This document shows, piece by piece, positions 15,101-25,020 of a DNA stretch of 64,000 bases. How positions within the stretch are numbered: position 1 is the first letter of the stretch; each line of letters starts with the position of its first letter. The notes below the pieces were generated by a model. The model did no database searches. It saw nothing but the letters and a program-made list of their open reading frames with translations, and was not told the origin of the DNA. Origin of the DNA: Phytoactinopolyspora alkaliphila (GTDB lineage Bacteria; Actinomycetota; Actinomycetes; Jiangellales; Jiangellaceae); contig NZ_JAAGOB010000003.1 of assembly GCF_010550695.1 (NCBI RefSeq), positions 413,023 through 477,022 on the forward strand. Direction: 5' to 3'. The position numbers and the translations under genes were made by a program.

Positions 15101-16280
15101 GCTGGCTCACAACGACCGGCCCGGGCGGTGGAGGGGGACGGCATGGAGCACGGACTTTCCGCTCTACATGATCGATCAGGAAACCGGTGAGCGGTTGCGC
15201 CGCGCACTGGCAGAGGACCCCACGGCGACGCTGGCCGTGCGCGGGCTTCAGGATCACGGCTATGCCTATCAGTTGGCGTTCTTCGAGCCCGGCGGGATCC
15301 CGGGCGCGCGTACGTACCGCACGGCTGACCACCCCATGGCCCAGGTGACTTCGGATTACCGGGAGGACTCCGACCGCATGTCGAGGAACGAGATGTGGGT
15401 TCCCTACGTCGACAAGCGGGTCCTCGGCAGCAACTTCAACATCCGGCGGCACGGCCCCGTGGTGCGCACCGATCACATCAGCACCGAAGGCGTCGAATGG
15501 CAGCGGTTCGCGTTGCCGCACTACTTCGCGAGCCTCTACTGGAGCATGTCCGAGATCGAGCCTTACGAGGCCGGCGAAACCTACGAGCAACTGTGGTGGG
15601 GTCCGCTGACCCACCCGGGCGTCGCGGACGCGGCAGGCCTGGAAGAGTACGGCGCGCCGGTCGCACGATTCCGGGACGCTATCCGGGTCGGTCTGTCCGA
15701 GTATCTCTACGGACCTGTGTTCGGCGAAGCCTATGGAGACTTCGGTGACGTCTCGAAGCTCACCCTGCGCAGTGACGGTGCCGTCGTGGACCGCATGCGC
15801 GGCGGTTTCGGGCAGTTCACTGTGCCCCCGGTGGAAACCGAGATCGAGCTGACATTGGAGGTCGCCCACGGCGACGACCATTTCGCCGACACATCGGTCC
15901 GCACCGAGACCACGTGGAGCTTCACGTCGGGACGTACTGGAGAACGACGCACCGTGCTCCCGCTTGTGCAGGCGGACTACCACCTGGAGACCGGCCAGTA
16001 CAACGAGGTGCCGGCCGGCTCGTCGTACTCGCTCGTCGTCGAACCCGGCTACCAGCGGGAGGCCACCGGACCAGGTGACTTCACGATCGCGGTGGAGGTC
16101 TCGTACGATGACGGCGACAGCTGGACCGAGGCGCCGGTGACATCCGTGGACGGCCGCTTCGCGGCGATGGTCCCCGCCGCCGACGGGGACGGCTTCGCCT
16201 CGGTGCGCGTCGTTGCCACCGACGCCGATGGAAACCAGCTGGATCAGCGGATAGATCGAGCCTGGCGTACTGCCGAGTAA
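12195..16280 (+). CDS. Secreted subtilisin-like serine protease (S8) with PA domain
   Basis: The 1361-residue preproenzyme starts with a signal peptide (residues 1 to about 37: arginine-rich, then LAIVVLLVLTGG, then a likely cut after PAAS). A propeptide runs to about residue 270. The catalytic triad is Asp303 (VAVLDSGYD), His385 (NGHGTHVAA) and Ser562 (NGTSMAAPHV), with oxyanion Asn482 (AAGNMGP). Between Asp and His lies an acidic Pro/Glu-rich insertion (residues about 320-375). A protease-associated-like segment (about 910-1000, IVYAGTGTPDE then AALVLAHNDRPG) sits after the catalytic domain rather than inside it. The C-terminal third is beta-rich and looks like a binding or stability module. 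GAGGA at 12186-12190 supports the start. It is probably extracellular and autoprocessed; the regulator gene upstream may control it. Confidence 0.92.
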   Translation: MHILRAFRSGRRPRAVGLAIVVLLVLTGGTLLPAASQPDPRASGAAAAPSQPETAPSNLVASSSHPETSLAGLSGPAGPTGSWPGSGAGSVPRGTYRVTLVTGDVVVLQVSADGVQSVLEYQAPAVAGPQGHASPGPEGVRTAPAPRVDERDGHLHVIPAEAEPYLASGVLDPRLFNVSLLVEQGYHDDATGELPLMLLAPDGPSTMDAVPTPRGVREERQLPSIGAISVSAEKQRLRETWESLRGREPAPLDASGAELSTVSGIWLNGKVTAALDESAAQVGAPEAWDSGYDGSGVTVAVLDSGYDPNHPDLVGQVVAAQDFTDVIPGEPGPGDPDPGEPLPEEQLPEEQLPGENTGDSTATGDAGNAAGTARGDAVAADANGHGTHVAATIAGTGAASNGAYTGIAPGAKLLIGKVLNDAGSGMEDWIIASMEWAVAEGADVVNMSLGTPYTTDGTDPMSQAVNRLSESSNSLFVVAAGNMGPQDESVTSPGAATEALTVGAVTKDDRIADFSSRGPRVGDGALKPEIVAPGVDIVAARASGTSLGNLLDEHYTSLNGTSMAAPHVAGAAAILAQQRPDLGGRDLKNRLISTSQPLEGVRLPHQGAGRLDVMSAVDDTVSVDESVLTLGELPEKGEVVRTLTFHNPLDRKVTLRLSGALSRHGDDGKGKPVLRFRKPVLSIPAGGEASTDVRFTAEGIEGGTYTGHIVGTDPRNRENDVRAVTSFTVPRPLHELTVEAVDRRGDPANVVVDVWNNESEEYGRFFGPEGRATGLVPEGDYTVVTTIDTPDGPGAAPGHTLAGDPDVTIAGDVDLHYDAAGAEPVRVETELETDLDMYHFTWNREIDGRAATPFPTTGLFGDELSVFPSPEPQEGTFEFASTWQFVEPIISADLTGPQGFELTTTPYLSQTARPFVGEADLPIVYAGTGTPDELAAVDVEGAAVLVTRAGDGDIDQWVRDVEDAGAALVLAHNDRPGRWRGTAWSTDFPLYMIDQETGERLRRALAEDPTATLAVRGLQDHGYAYQLAFFEPGGIPGARTYRTADHPMAQVTSDYREDSDRMSRNEMWVPYVDKRVLGSNFNIRRHGPVVRTDHISTEGVEWQRFALPHYFASLYWSMSEIEPYEAGETYEQLWWGPLTHPGVADAAGLEEYGAPVARFRDAIRVGLSEYLYGPVFGEAYGDFGDVSKLTLRSDGAVVDRMRGGFGQFTVPPVETEIELTLEVAHGDDHFADTSVRTETTWSFTSGRTGERRTVLPLVQADYHLETGQYNEVPAGSSYSLVVEPGYQREATGPGDFTIAVEVSYDDGDSWTEAPVTSVDGRFAAMVPAADGDGFASVRVVATDADGNQLDQRIDRAWRTAE

Positions 16281-16366
16281 CGGCGTCGGTCCGGGTCCAC
16301 CGGCCGGTCGGGCGGCTCCAGCCGGCTATGACCGGCCGGGCGGGCCTAGGGGAGGACTGAGTAGCA

Positions 16367-17143
16367 GTGCGACGTGAACCTTTGCGCAGCGTGGCCATCC
16401 TGTCCGACATCCACGGAGCTCTGCCGGCTCTCGAAGCGGTCTTGGCGGAGCCGGACGTGCAGGCCGCGGACCGGCTCGTTCTCACCGGCGATATCGCCGC
16501 CGGACCGCTCCCGGTGCAGACACTCGACCTGCTCGTCTCCCTCGGTGAGTGGGTGACCTGGGTCCGGGGAAACGCGGACCGGGAGCTGGTCGACGTCGCC
16601 CGTGGCGAGCGAAGCGAGCACGAGGTGTCCACCTGGGCTGGACGGCAGCTTCGGCCGGACCAGGTCGACCTGCTCGACCGCCTGCCGCATCCGGTGACAC
16701 TTGACATCAGCGGCTTCGGCCCGGTCCTGTTCTGTCACGGCACGCCGCGGGACGACGAGGAGGTCGTCCTCGTGGACAGTGCCCTGTCCCGATGGGCCGA
16801 CGTCTTCGCCGGGCTCGACCCAGCGGTACGCACCGTCGTGTGCGGGCACACGCACATGCCGTTCCAGCGGATGGTGGACCGGCGTCTCGTCGTCAACGCC
16901 GGCAGTGTCGGCATGCCCTACGGGCGGCCTGGTCCGCACTGGGCGCTGCTTCGCGACGGTGTGGTGCAGCTACGCCGCACCGAGGTGGACCTCGAGCGGA
17001 TCGCGGTACAGACCGTCGAGCTCAGCCACTTCTCCGGCGTCGAAATGTGGGTGGACCACTACACGCGTTCCGCGGCGTCGGACGCCGAGGCGCTGCGTGT
17101 CTTCGCCCCACGGGACGGCCGGGAGGACAGCCAGGAAAGCTGA
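16367..17143 (+). CDS. YfcE-type metallophosphoesterase
   Basis: The 258-residue protein contains the full calcineurin-like phosphoesterase set: SDIHG (about residues 14-18), GDIAAG (42-47), GNAD (70-73), CHGTP (about 124) and CGHTHMPF (about 161), followed by NAGSVGMP. These ligate a two-metal centre (Mn or Fe) that cleaves phosphodiesters or phosphomonoesters. GTG 16367 has GGAGGA at 16351-16356. The GNAD-NAGSVGMP pattern matches the YfcE/MJ0936 branch, active in vitro on small phosphodiesters; the cellular substrate is unknown. It runs toward the DUF3352 gene on the other strand, with only 8 bases between stop codons. Confidence 0.88.
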   Translation: MRREPLRSVAILSDIHGALPALEAVLAEPDVQAADRLVLTGDIAAGPLPVQTLDLLVSLGEWVTWVRGNADRELVDVARGERSEHEVSTWAGRQLRPDQVDLLDRLPHPVTLDISGFGPVLFCHGTPRDDEEVVLVDSALSRWADVFAGLDPAVRTVVCGHTHMPFQRMVDRRLVVNAGSVGMPYGRPGPHWALLRDGVVQLRRTEVDLERIAVQTVELSHFSGVEMWVDHYTRSAASDAEALRVFAPRDGREDSQES

Positions 17144-17151
17144 CCGGGGCC

Positions 17152-18891
17152 TCAGTTGGCCGTGATCCGCATGGTCACCTCGGTGTGTCCGTCCCGGATG
17201 TGCGCGGAGTAGCCGATCGCCTGCACCGCTTGCAGGGAAGCGACGAGGTCCTCGTTGCCCGGCTCGTCGAAGAAGGACGTGACGAGATCCTCCACCGTGT
17301 CGACATTGACGAAGAACACGGCGTCGGCGTTGGCGGCGTCCTTGACGGCGGTGGTGTAGACATCGGTGTCGCCGAGACCGCCGCCCTCAATCAACCGGGC
17401 GCCGGCCTCCGGGCTCGAAGCGATGAGGTAGCCGTCGTCGGTGAGCTCCAGCGGGAGGTCGTCCATCGGCATCTCGGCCCACTCGGCCCAACGTCGAAGC
17501 TTCTCCCACACTTCCCGCGCGGCGTCGGCGTCGGTGTCCACCAATGCGCCCAGGCCGACCGACGACATGTCGCCGTAGGTGGTGATCGCGTCGATGTCCA
17601 CGTTCTGAGCGTCAAGCGTGAGAACGAAGTTCTCACCGAACAACGTGCCCAGGTCGTCAGGGAAGGTCAGACCCGCCGTGGCGGCGAGGCCTTGGATCAT
17701 CCGCGACTGGTCCGGTGTGGCCTCGAAGAGCGTCTCCCAGTTCTCCCGCAGATAGCTGTCGCCGTTGGCGAAGCCGAGCAGCAGGGTGGTGTCCTCCGGC
17801 ACGTCGGCTCGTACGCCTCCACCGCTGAGCTCTGTGTACGCGTCTCCGGTGATGACCGAGGCGATCTCGGCGTAGTCGCTGTCGAACCGGAACGCCATGG
17901 CGACGCTGCGGTACGCACCCTCGAACATCGCCCGCATGTCGTCCATCGACGGCATGTCCGGGTCGTAGAAGGCGTCAGACGGGTGCATCTCGGCTCCCGG
18001 CATCTCGAACGCGTCGAACATGCCGGCACTGGAGAACCACATCGACGCGACGCCCTGATCTCCCAGCAGTTTCATCGCCTCGGTGAACTCCGAGTTGGAA
18101 CTGAGGGAGGATTCCTGCGCCCATGCCGCGTGACGCTCGGCGTTCTCCTGCGTGTCCGACAAGATCAGATAACCGTCGGAATACACCCGCCCGAACTCGT
18201 CAGCCCCTGGATCGCCACACGCCAGACCCTGCTGAATGGTCGCCTCGGCCGCGTCCTGGTCCTCGATCTGCAGCGCGACAGCGAACTCCGGGTCCGTGCC
18301 TTCGCCGGTAGGTGGCAGCATCGCTCCACCGAGGCGGTCGCCGAGCCACGGCTCGACGTCGGCCTCGAAGTCGATGTCGCAGCCGGTGGCCGCCGTGAAC
18401 TCGTCGATGACCCGCTTGCGCAGGTCCTCGTCGTCGGCGACGCCGCCCAGAGCGTCGCCGATAGCCGGGAACTTGCGCAGGAATCGCATCGCTTCGATCT
18501 TCTGCGATGCGGATGGGTCCAGATCGAGACGGAAGTAACCCACCGCGTCGGCCGGAAGCACGTCATGCGGCTGGGTGCCGGCGCCGTCGAGCGAGCGCCA
18601 GGCGAACACGCCTCCCGGAACCAGGAGCAGCACGGCGAGGGCGAGGGCAGCGGCGAGCACGCCACGGCGGCGCTGTGGGTGCGGCTCACCCACCGGCTGC
18701 TCAGCGATGCTGGGAGGGGGAGGCGGCGGTGGCAGCGCGCTGGACGGCGCCGGTGAGCCGGCCGAAGGTTCCGGCGCGCTGGACTGTGATGGGGTGCTGG
18801 ATGATGGTGGCGGTGGCGGCGGAGTGGCCGGCGGGGCCGCAGGCGGCGCCTCGTGCGGTCGATCTGGGCTGGCCGGGTCCGACGTCGACAT
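17152..18891 (-). CDS. DUF3352 membrane-anchored protein
   Basis: The 579-residue protein has a cytoplasmic Pro/Ser-rich N-terminus (residues 1-75, with runs of prolines), one transmembrane helix (about 76-98, after RRR) and a large extracytoplasmic domain of the DUF3352 family, beginning DVLPADAVGYFRLDLDPSAS. The function of DUF3352 is not known. The start at 18891 is chosen over one eight codons upstream because GAGGGGACAGGA directly precedes it. The long proline tract between a charged head and the membrane helix suggests a spacer or an interaction site on the inner face. It is transcribed divergently from the Bax-inhibitor-type gene. Confidence 0.85.
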   Translation of the reverse strand: MSTSDPASPDRPHEAPPAAPPATPPPPPPSSSTPSQSSAPEPSAGSPAPSSALPPPPPPPSIAEQPVGEPHPQRRRGVLAAALALAVLLLVPGGVFAWRSLDGAGTQPHDVLPADAVGYFRLDLDPSASQKIEAMRFLRKFPAIGDALGGVADDEDLRKRVIDEFTAATGCDIDFEADVEPWLGDRLGGAMLPPTGEGTDPEFAVALQIEDQDAAEATIQQGLACGDPGADEFGRVYSDGYLILSDTQENAERHAAWAQESSLSSNSEFTEAMKLLGDQGVASMWFSSAGMFDAFEMPGAEMHPSDAFYDPDMPSMDDMRAMFEGAYRSVAMAFRFDSDYAEIASVITGDAYTELSGGGVRADVPEDTTLLLGFANGDSYLRENWETLFEATPDQSRMIQGLAATAGLTFPDDLGTLFGENFVLTLDAQNVDIDAITTYGDMSSVGLGALVDTDADAAREVWEKLRRWAEWAEMPMDDLPLELTDDGYLIASSPEAGARLIEGGGLGDTDVYTTAVKDAANADAVFFVNVDTVEDLVTSFFDEPGNEDLVASLQAVQAIGYSAHIRDGHTEVTMRITAN

Positions 18892-19192
18892 TCCTGTCCC
18901 CTCGATCTCAAGCACGACGAATCACTACACAGGCTAGTCCATCCCCTCGTGTGGAGCGGATCCTCAGCGAACCGAACCCTAGGGTCCGGCGAAATGCGAG
19001 GACCGCTTTCAGCGTTGTACTGAATGCTGTATACGCCGACGGGCCGGCACCGGCGGTCCATGGTCGAAGACTCGGCAGCCCCTGGTTGGCAGTGGGATAG
19101 GCCGGAGGCCCGCCACGGTAATACGCGGGCCTGATCTGTACAGTAGAAGTGGACGAGTTGATCTGCCCAGAGGTGGGCGTTGGAGGAGAGCG
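18892..19192. other. Divergent promoter region
   Basis: The 301 bases between the DUF3352 gene and the Bax-inhibitor gene should hold promoters for both. An inverted repeat AGGCCCGC (19106-19113) with GCGGGCCT (19125-19132) lies 60-87 bases before the Bax-inhibitor start, followed by TACAGT at 19139-19144 as a possible -10. No matching -35 was found, so the promoter call is tentative. Confidence 0.4.
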
Positions 19193-19999
19193 ATGCAGAG
19201 TAGTAACCCGGTATTCGGGCGGTCGGCTGCTTTCAGCGGACGCCCAGGTGTTCAGCAGGTTCCGGCACCGAGTGCCGAGAAGCTCGAGCAGATGTACTCG
19301 GCCCCGTCTGCCACCCCGTCGCAGACCGGCCGGATGACGTACGACGATGTCGTCATGCGCACGGGCGCCACGCTCGGTGTGCTGTTGATCGGCGCGGTCA
19401 TCGGCTGGATGAATACCGGCCTGTTCTACGTCGGACTGATCGGTGGCCTTGTCCTCGGACTTGTCAATGCGTTCAAGAAGGAGCCGAGCCCACCGCTGAT
19501 TCTCGCGTACGCGGCCTTGCAGGGTCTGTTCGTCGGCGGCATCAGCTCCATTCTCGAGGGTTCCACCATCTCGGCGGGCGGCACGCCGCTCAACGGAATC
19601 GTGGCTCAGGCGATCGTCGGAACCCTCGGTGTTTTCGCGGTGTCGTTGTTCCTCTACCGCAGTGGCCGGATACGGGTGACGCCGAAGTTCCAGCGTGGCC
19701 TCTTGATGGCCATGGGCGGCTACATGGTCTTCGTCGTCTTCAACCTGATGGCGCAGATCTTCAACTGGACCGACAGCCCCTTCGGGTTCCGCAGCGGCTG
19801 GCTCGGTATCGCGATCGGGCTGTTCGCGGTCGGTCTGGCGGCGTTCATGCTAATTCTCGACTTCGACTTCATCGAGAAGGGCGTCAAGGAGGGCATCCCG
19901 GCCAGGTTCGCCTGGACCGCGGCGTTCGGCCTCACTGTCACCCTGGTCTGGCTCTACATCGAGATGCTCCGGCTGCTGGCCATACTCAGAGGCGAATGA
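19193..19999 (+). CDS. Bax inhibitor-1/YccA family membrane protein
   Basis: The 268-residue protein has a soluble N-terminal stretch of about 50 residues and then seven predicted hydrophobic helices, starting with TLGVLLIGAVIGW. It belongs to the bacterial BaxI_1 (YccA-like) branch of the TMBIM superfamily, members of which act as pH-sensitive calcium leak channels or modulate the FtsH protease. Two conserved aspartates expected near the end are visible in LILDFDFIEKG. GGAGGAGAG at 19182-19190 is a strong ribosome binding site. It appears monocistronic, with a terminator about 65 bases downstream. Confidence 0.88.
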   Translation: MQSSNPVFGRSAAFSGRPGVQQVPAPSAEKLEQMYSAPSATPSQTGRMTYDDVVMRTGATLGVLLIGAVIGWMNTGLFYVGLIGGLVLGLVNAFKKEPSPPLILAYAALQGLFVGGISSILEGSTISAGGTPLNGIVAQAIVGTLGVFAVSLFLYRSGRIRVTPKFQRGLLMAMGGYMVFVVFNLMAQIFNWTDSPFGFRSGWLGIAIGLFAVGLAAFMLILDFDFIEKGVKEGIPARFAWTAAFGLTVTLVWLYIEMLRLLAILRGE

Positions 20000-20063
20000 C
20001 GCCGCCTACCGCGCCGGCACGTTGAGGGCGGCGTCGGAACGGGCCGTTCACAGCAGACAGTGA

Positions 20064-20106
20064 AGGCGGGTGTCGCCGGGGAAGATCGCCCCGGTGACAC
20101 CCGCCT
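20064..20106. terminator. Bidirectional hairpin terminator
   Basis: An 18-base-pair stem (20064-20081 with 20089-20106, one G-U pair) with a 7-base loop lies between the convergent Bax-inhibitor and DUF4287 genes. It should stop transcription from both sides. Confidence 0.85.
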
Positions 20107-20207
20107 CTTCTATGACACGGACGTCCCACGCGGGCCGCACGATAGTAATGCCCCGGCGTCGGGGCAAGGGGGGACGCCAACGGCCGTCGCTGTGCGAAGC
20201 GTCGTGG

Positions 20208-20438
20208 CTACTTGAACGCGCGGGCGGCGCGGCGGAGGTTGTGCTCGTGCACGATGGCCGTCGCGTGCCCGTGAGCCAAGCCGTGCTCGCTGCGCAGCCA
20301 TCGGACCCGATCATCGAAGCGGGAGAACGCCGGACCGGCTTCTAAGGCCTTGAACCACTCCCGGAGATCTCGACCGGTGCAACTCGGCACTCGGGCGAGA
20401 AGATTGCGATGGGTTTCCTCGGAGTGGTTCAGGCTCAT
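20208..20438 (-). CDS. DUF4287 small protein
   Basis: The 76-residue protein begins MSLNHSEETHRNLLARVPSC and contains GRDLREWFKALE and SRFDDRVRWLRSEHGLAHGH, the pattern of the DUF4287 family. Function is unknown; related domains occur fused to DUF5655-type or polyketide-cyclase-like proteins and it may bind a partner through its helices. The start is chosen at 20438, where GGAGG lies five bases upstream, rather than 20 codons further up. It is a single gene between the terminator at 20064-20106 and the thiolase gene, which ends 92 bases beyond its start. Confidence 0.75.
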   Translation of the reverse strand: MSLNHSEETHRNLLARVPSCTGRDLREWFKALEAGPAFSRFDDRVRWLRSEHGLAHGHATAIVHEHNLRRAARAFK

Positions 20439-20529
20439 GGTCGCCTCCGTTGCTCGTGAGGGCTCCTTTATTCGACTCTGCCTCACGCTCGCGGCCATGA
20501 CAAGCCCTATTCTCTGATCAACTCGGCTG

Positions 20530-21750
20530 TCAGATCATTTCGATGAGCACGGCCATGCCCTGACCACCGCCGACGCACATGGTCTCCAGACCCACGGTGC
20601 CGCCCGTCTCCCGCAGGCCGTTGATCAAGGTAGTCATGATCCGAGCGCCGGTGGAGCCGAACGGGTGCCCGAGCGCGATGGCGCCCCCGTGGACGTTGAG
20701 CTTGTCGTAGGCGATTCCGAGCTGGCGCGCACTCGGCACTACCTGTGCGGCGAACGCTTCATTGATCTCAACCAGGTCGACGTCGCCGATGTTCATCCCG
20801 GCCCGGTCCAGCACCCTGCGGGTGGCCTCGACCGGGCCGAGTCCCATGATCTCCGGGGACAAGGCGGACGTCGCGGTAGCCACCACGCGGGCCAGAGGTG
20901 TGATCCCGAGTTCGTGGGCACGGCTGTCGGACATGATGACGACGGCCGCCGCGCCGTCGCTGAGCGGCGTGCAGTTCCCGGCGGTGACCGTTCCGTCCGG
21001 CCGGAAGGCAGGCGCCAGGGCAGCTACCTTCTCCAGCGTGGTGCCTGGGCGCGGGCTGTCGTCGACGTCCACGACGCGGCCGTCGGGCAACGTGACCGGC
21101 GTGATCTCCCGGGTGAAGAAGCCCTTCTTGATCGCTTCCTCAGCCCTGTTCTGCGATAGAACAGCGAACTCGTCTTGCTCAGAGCGGCTCACACCCGTCA
21201 GGGTGGCGACGTTCTCCGCGGTCTGGCCCATCTGGATGTAGATGTCCGGCAGGAGCCCGTCCGCACGCGGGTCTGTCCAGGGCTCGTTGGTCTCGGCGAG
21301 GCGTGCCGTCCTTTCCTGGGCGGCTGTGAACAACGGGTTCTGAGCGGCTCCCGCGTCCACCCCCGCACCGCCGAATCCCGCGTAGCGGGACACGCACTCG
21401 ACGCCGGCGGACACGAACGCGTGGCCCTCTCCTGCCTTGATGGCGTGGAAGGCCATCCGTGCGGTTTGCACGGAGGACGCGCAGAACCGGTTGATCGTCG
21501 CGGCCGGCACCGCGTCGAGGCCGAGTTGCACAGCGATCCGGCGTGCGACGTTGCCGCCGTGCTCGTCTCGTGGTTCCGCACAACCTACGTAGATGTCGTC
21601 GAGCTCGGCCGGATCCAACTGGGGCACGGCGCTCAGCGCGGATTGGATCATGGCTGCCGCGAGGTCGTCCGGCCGGACGTCGACCAGTGATCCCTTGAAC
21701 GCGCGGCCAATGGGCGAACGCGCGGCAGCAACGACGACGGCTTCGGCCAT
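20530..21750 (-). CDS. Acetyl-CoA acetyltransferase / 3-ketoacyl-CoA thiolase
   Basis: The 406-residue protein is a full-length thiolase. The nucleophile is Cys90 in NRFCASS; the other catalytic elements are NEAFA with its following region, HGGAIALGHPFGSTG, and ETMCVGGGQG with the second catalytic Cys. It either condenses two acetyl-CoA or cleaves 3-ketoacyl-CoA in beta-oxidation; sequence alone does not separate these. A ribosome binding site GGGGAGGG precedes the start. In Mycobacterium tuberculosis the gene in this position is fadA3 (Rv1074c), next to an SGNH hydrolase gene, as here apart from the inserted GNAT gene. It is divergent from the GNAT gene, sharing about 90 bases of promoter DNA. 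Confidence 0.93.
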   Translation of the reverse strand: MAEAVVVAAARSPIGRAFKGSLVDVRPDDLAAAMIQSALSAVPQLDPAELDDIYVGCAEPRDEHGGNVARRIAVQLGLDAVPAATINRFCASSVQTARMAFHAIKAGEGHAFVSAGVECVSRYAGFGGAGVDAGAAQNPLFTAAQERTARLAETNEPWTDPRADGLLPDIYIQMGQTAENVATLTGVSRSEQDEFAVLSQNRAEEAIKKGFFTREITPVTLPDGRVVDVDDSPRPGTTLEKVAALAPAFRPDGTVTAGNCTPLSDGAAAVVIMSDSRAHELGITPLARVVATATSALSPEIMGLGPVEATRRVLDRAGMNIGDVDLVEINEAFAAQVVPSARQLGIAYDKLNVHGGAIALGHPFGSTGARIMTTLINGLRETGGTVGLETMCVGGGQGMAVLIEMI

Positions 21751-21841
21751 GGTGCCCTCCCCAGAGGCTTCTAGCCCCCGATGTTACCCGTTGGTAGAGT
21801 GCCGATGGCAAGTGGAGTCCGACGGTTCGCCGAGGAGAGCT

Positions 21842-22444
21842 GTGCAGCGTAACGACATCCCCGTCCGCACGGCCACCCTTGAGGATGTCGATGCGGCGAC
21901 TCGCACCTTGACTCGCGCGTTCGCCGACAACGTCTTCACCCGGCACGTCATCAGTGGCGACCATTATCTTCAGCGGCTGGAGCAGTTCCACCGCCTCTTC
22001 GTCGAGAACATCGGCATCCCGTACGGCCGGGTGTGGATCACCGCCGACGGCAGCGCGGCCTCCGTCTGGACCACACCTGCCACGGCGGATTCCGGGGATG
22101 TCCTCGCCCCGATCGCCGGGCGTTTCGGGGAGCTCGCCGGTGACCGGGCGGACGTGTACATCGCTTGCGAGGAGGAGATGGCGCGGCACCGGCCGGCGGG
22201 GCCGGTCTGGTTTCTCGGCAGCGTGGGGGTAGATCCGGCTCGGCAGGGCCGGGGACTCGGCAGAGCGGTGATCGAGCCCGGTCTCGCCGCCGCCGACGCT
22301 GAGAGCGTGCCCGCGTTTCTTGAGACTTCTGAGCGGGTCAACGTCGGCATCTACGAGCGGATGGGCTTTGAGGTGACGGCCGAGTACGAGCTCCCGGCCG
22401 GCGGACCGGTCACCTGGGCGATGACTCGTCCCGCCGGCTCATGA
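21842..22444 (+). CDS. GNAT-family N-acetyltransferase
   Basis: The 200-residue protein carries the acetyl-CoA binding motif A as VGVDPARQGRGLGRAVIEPG, preceded by the strand WFLGS, and the motif B region NVGIYERMGFEV near the C-terminus. It transfers an acetyl group to an amine; the substrate is unknown. The start GTG 21842 is preferred because CGAGGAGAG at 21831-21839 precedes it and upstream in-frame codons overlap the divergent thiolase. The 3' end overlaps the convergent SGNH hydrolase gene by six bases, so the two transcripts are complementary at their ends. Confidence 0.88.
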   Translation: MQRNDIPVRTATLEDVDAATRTLTRAFADNVFTRHVISGDHYLQRLEQFHRLFVENIGIPYGRVWITADGSAASVWTTPATADSGDVLAPIAGRFGELAGDRADVYIACEEEMARHRPAGPVWFLGSVGVDPARQGRGLGRAVIEPGLAAADAESVPAFLETSERVNVGIYERMGFEVTAEYELPAGGPVTWAMTRPAGS

Positions 22445-23485
22445 GCCGAGCCTTTGCTCCGCCGTCGGACCGGTAGCCGTGTTCTCCGCGGCGTGTAGTG
22501 CGTCCGGACTCGCCGCGCGGCCGCGGTTGCGCAGCCGCGCCCAGGTCCCGCGCGGGCCCCGTCGGTTGCCACCGACCGTGGTGGCGGCCACCTCGGAGCC
22601 TGCCTGATTCGCGGCCGTGGCGGCGGCGACGGAGACGGGCAGAATACTGTCACCCGCGAACGGCTCGAGGGTGTCGTCGTCCTCCGACCACAGGCCCAGG
22701 GCGGCCACCACTGACGGTAGCGCGGCAGCAGCGGCGTGGGCGTATCCGGCCGACGACGGATGGAACTTGTCCTCGCTGAACAGCTCCATGGGAGACGCGG
22801 CGAACTCCGGTCCCAGGATGGAGCCGAGGGAGACGGTGCGCCCACCGGCCTCAACCACCGCGACGGTCTGCGCTGCCGCGAGCTGGCGGCTCCACCGGCG
22901 GGCGAGCCAGCGCAGAGGTGGCTGGATCGGCCTGATGGTTCCGAGATCCGGGCAGGTGCCGACGACCACCTCACAACCGGCGGCACGAAGACGGCGAACG
23001 GCGTCGATCAGCAGGCGCACCGCTTCGGCAGGCGGGACTTTGTGAGTGACGTCGTTGCCGCCGACCATGATCAGGGCGGCGTCGGGCGACACCACGAGTG
23101 CCTTGTCGACCTGCTCGGCGAGGTCGGCGCTGCGTGCTCCGACCATCGCGACGGTGGTGAGGTTCACCGGCCGTTCGGCGATCTCGGCGAGTCCGCCAGC
23201 GACCAGTGCACCGGGCGTCTCCTCCGCCGTCGGAGCGCCGAATCCCGCCGCCGACGAGTCTCCCAGCACCACGAGAGAGAGCGGCTCGCCCCGGTACAAG
23301 CCGTAGACGCCGTCCGGGTTGGGCGGGCCGTTCAGCGGGACGCTGGTGATGGTGCGGCGCGCCATCCTGGCCTGGAGGCGGAGCAACCCGTAGAAGGACG
23401 CGCTGAGCAGGCTGACTCCACCGCCGCCGTACGCGGCTGCCGTGCCTATCCGCCGAGCATTGTGAGCATTGATCACGCCTGCCAT
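22439..23485 (-). CDS. SGNH/GDSL-type hydrolase, membrane anchored or secreted
   Basis: The 348-residue protein has a hydrophobic N-terminal helix (about residues 13-36), then an SGNH hydrolase domain. Block I is LVVLGDSSAAGFG with catalytic Ser77, block III is MVGGNDVT and block V is DKFHPSSAGY with the catalytic Asp-x-x-His. The family comprises esterases and lipases acting outside the membrane, including on cell-envelope esters. A C-terminal tail of about 70 residues is rich in Ala and Arg and probably disordered. The M. tuberculosis neighbour of fadA3 and cbs, Rv1075c, is of the same kind. The stop overlaps the convergent GNAT gene. Confidence 0.88.
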   Translation of the reverse strand: MAGVINAHNARRIGTAAAYGGGGVSLLSASFYGLLRLQARMARRTITSVPLNGPPNPDGVYGLYRGEPLSLVVLGDSSAAGFGAPTAEETPGALVAGGLAEIAERPVNLTTVAMVGARSADLAEQVDKALVVSPDAALIMVGGNDVTHKVPPAEAVRLLIDAVRRLRAAGCEVVVGTCPDLGTIRPIQPPLRWLARRWSRQLAAAQTVAVVEAGGRTVSLGSILGPEFAASPMELFSEDKFHPSSAGYAHAAAAALPSVVAALGLWSEDDDTLEPFAGDSILPVSVAAATAANQAGSEVAATTVGGNRRGPRGTWARLRNRGRAASPDALHAAENTATGPTAEQRLGS

Positions 23486-23586
23486 GCGCCCAAATCTAAC
23501 CCGGAAAGCCGCCGCGCGACATGTGGCGGTCTTCCCCGGGCGGCGTCCTGCTGCCCGAACCGCGTCAGTGAGATTAGAGTCGGGAT

Positions 23587-24951
<1,365 letters not shown>

Positions 24952-24954
24952 CGG

Positions 24955-24991
24955 GCCGGCGCCCACGTCTGTGCGGGCCGTGGGCGCCGGC
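24955..24991. terminator. Bidirectional hairpin terminator between cbs and msrA
   Basis: GCCGGCGCCCACG (24955-24967) pairs perfectly with 24979-24991 over 13 bases with an 11-base loop, between the convergent ends of cbs and msrA. Confidence 0.9.
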
Positions 24992-25020
24992 AAATGCCGT
25001 CAGAACGTGGAGGGTGTCGG

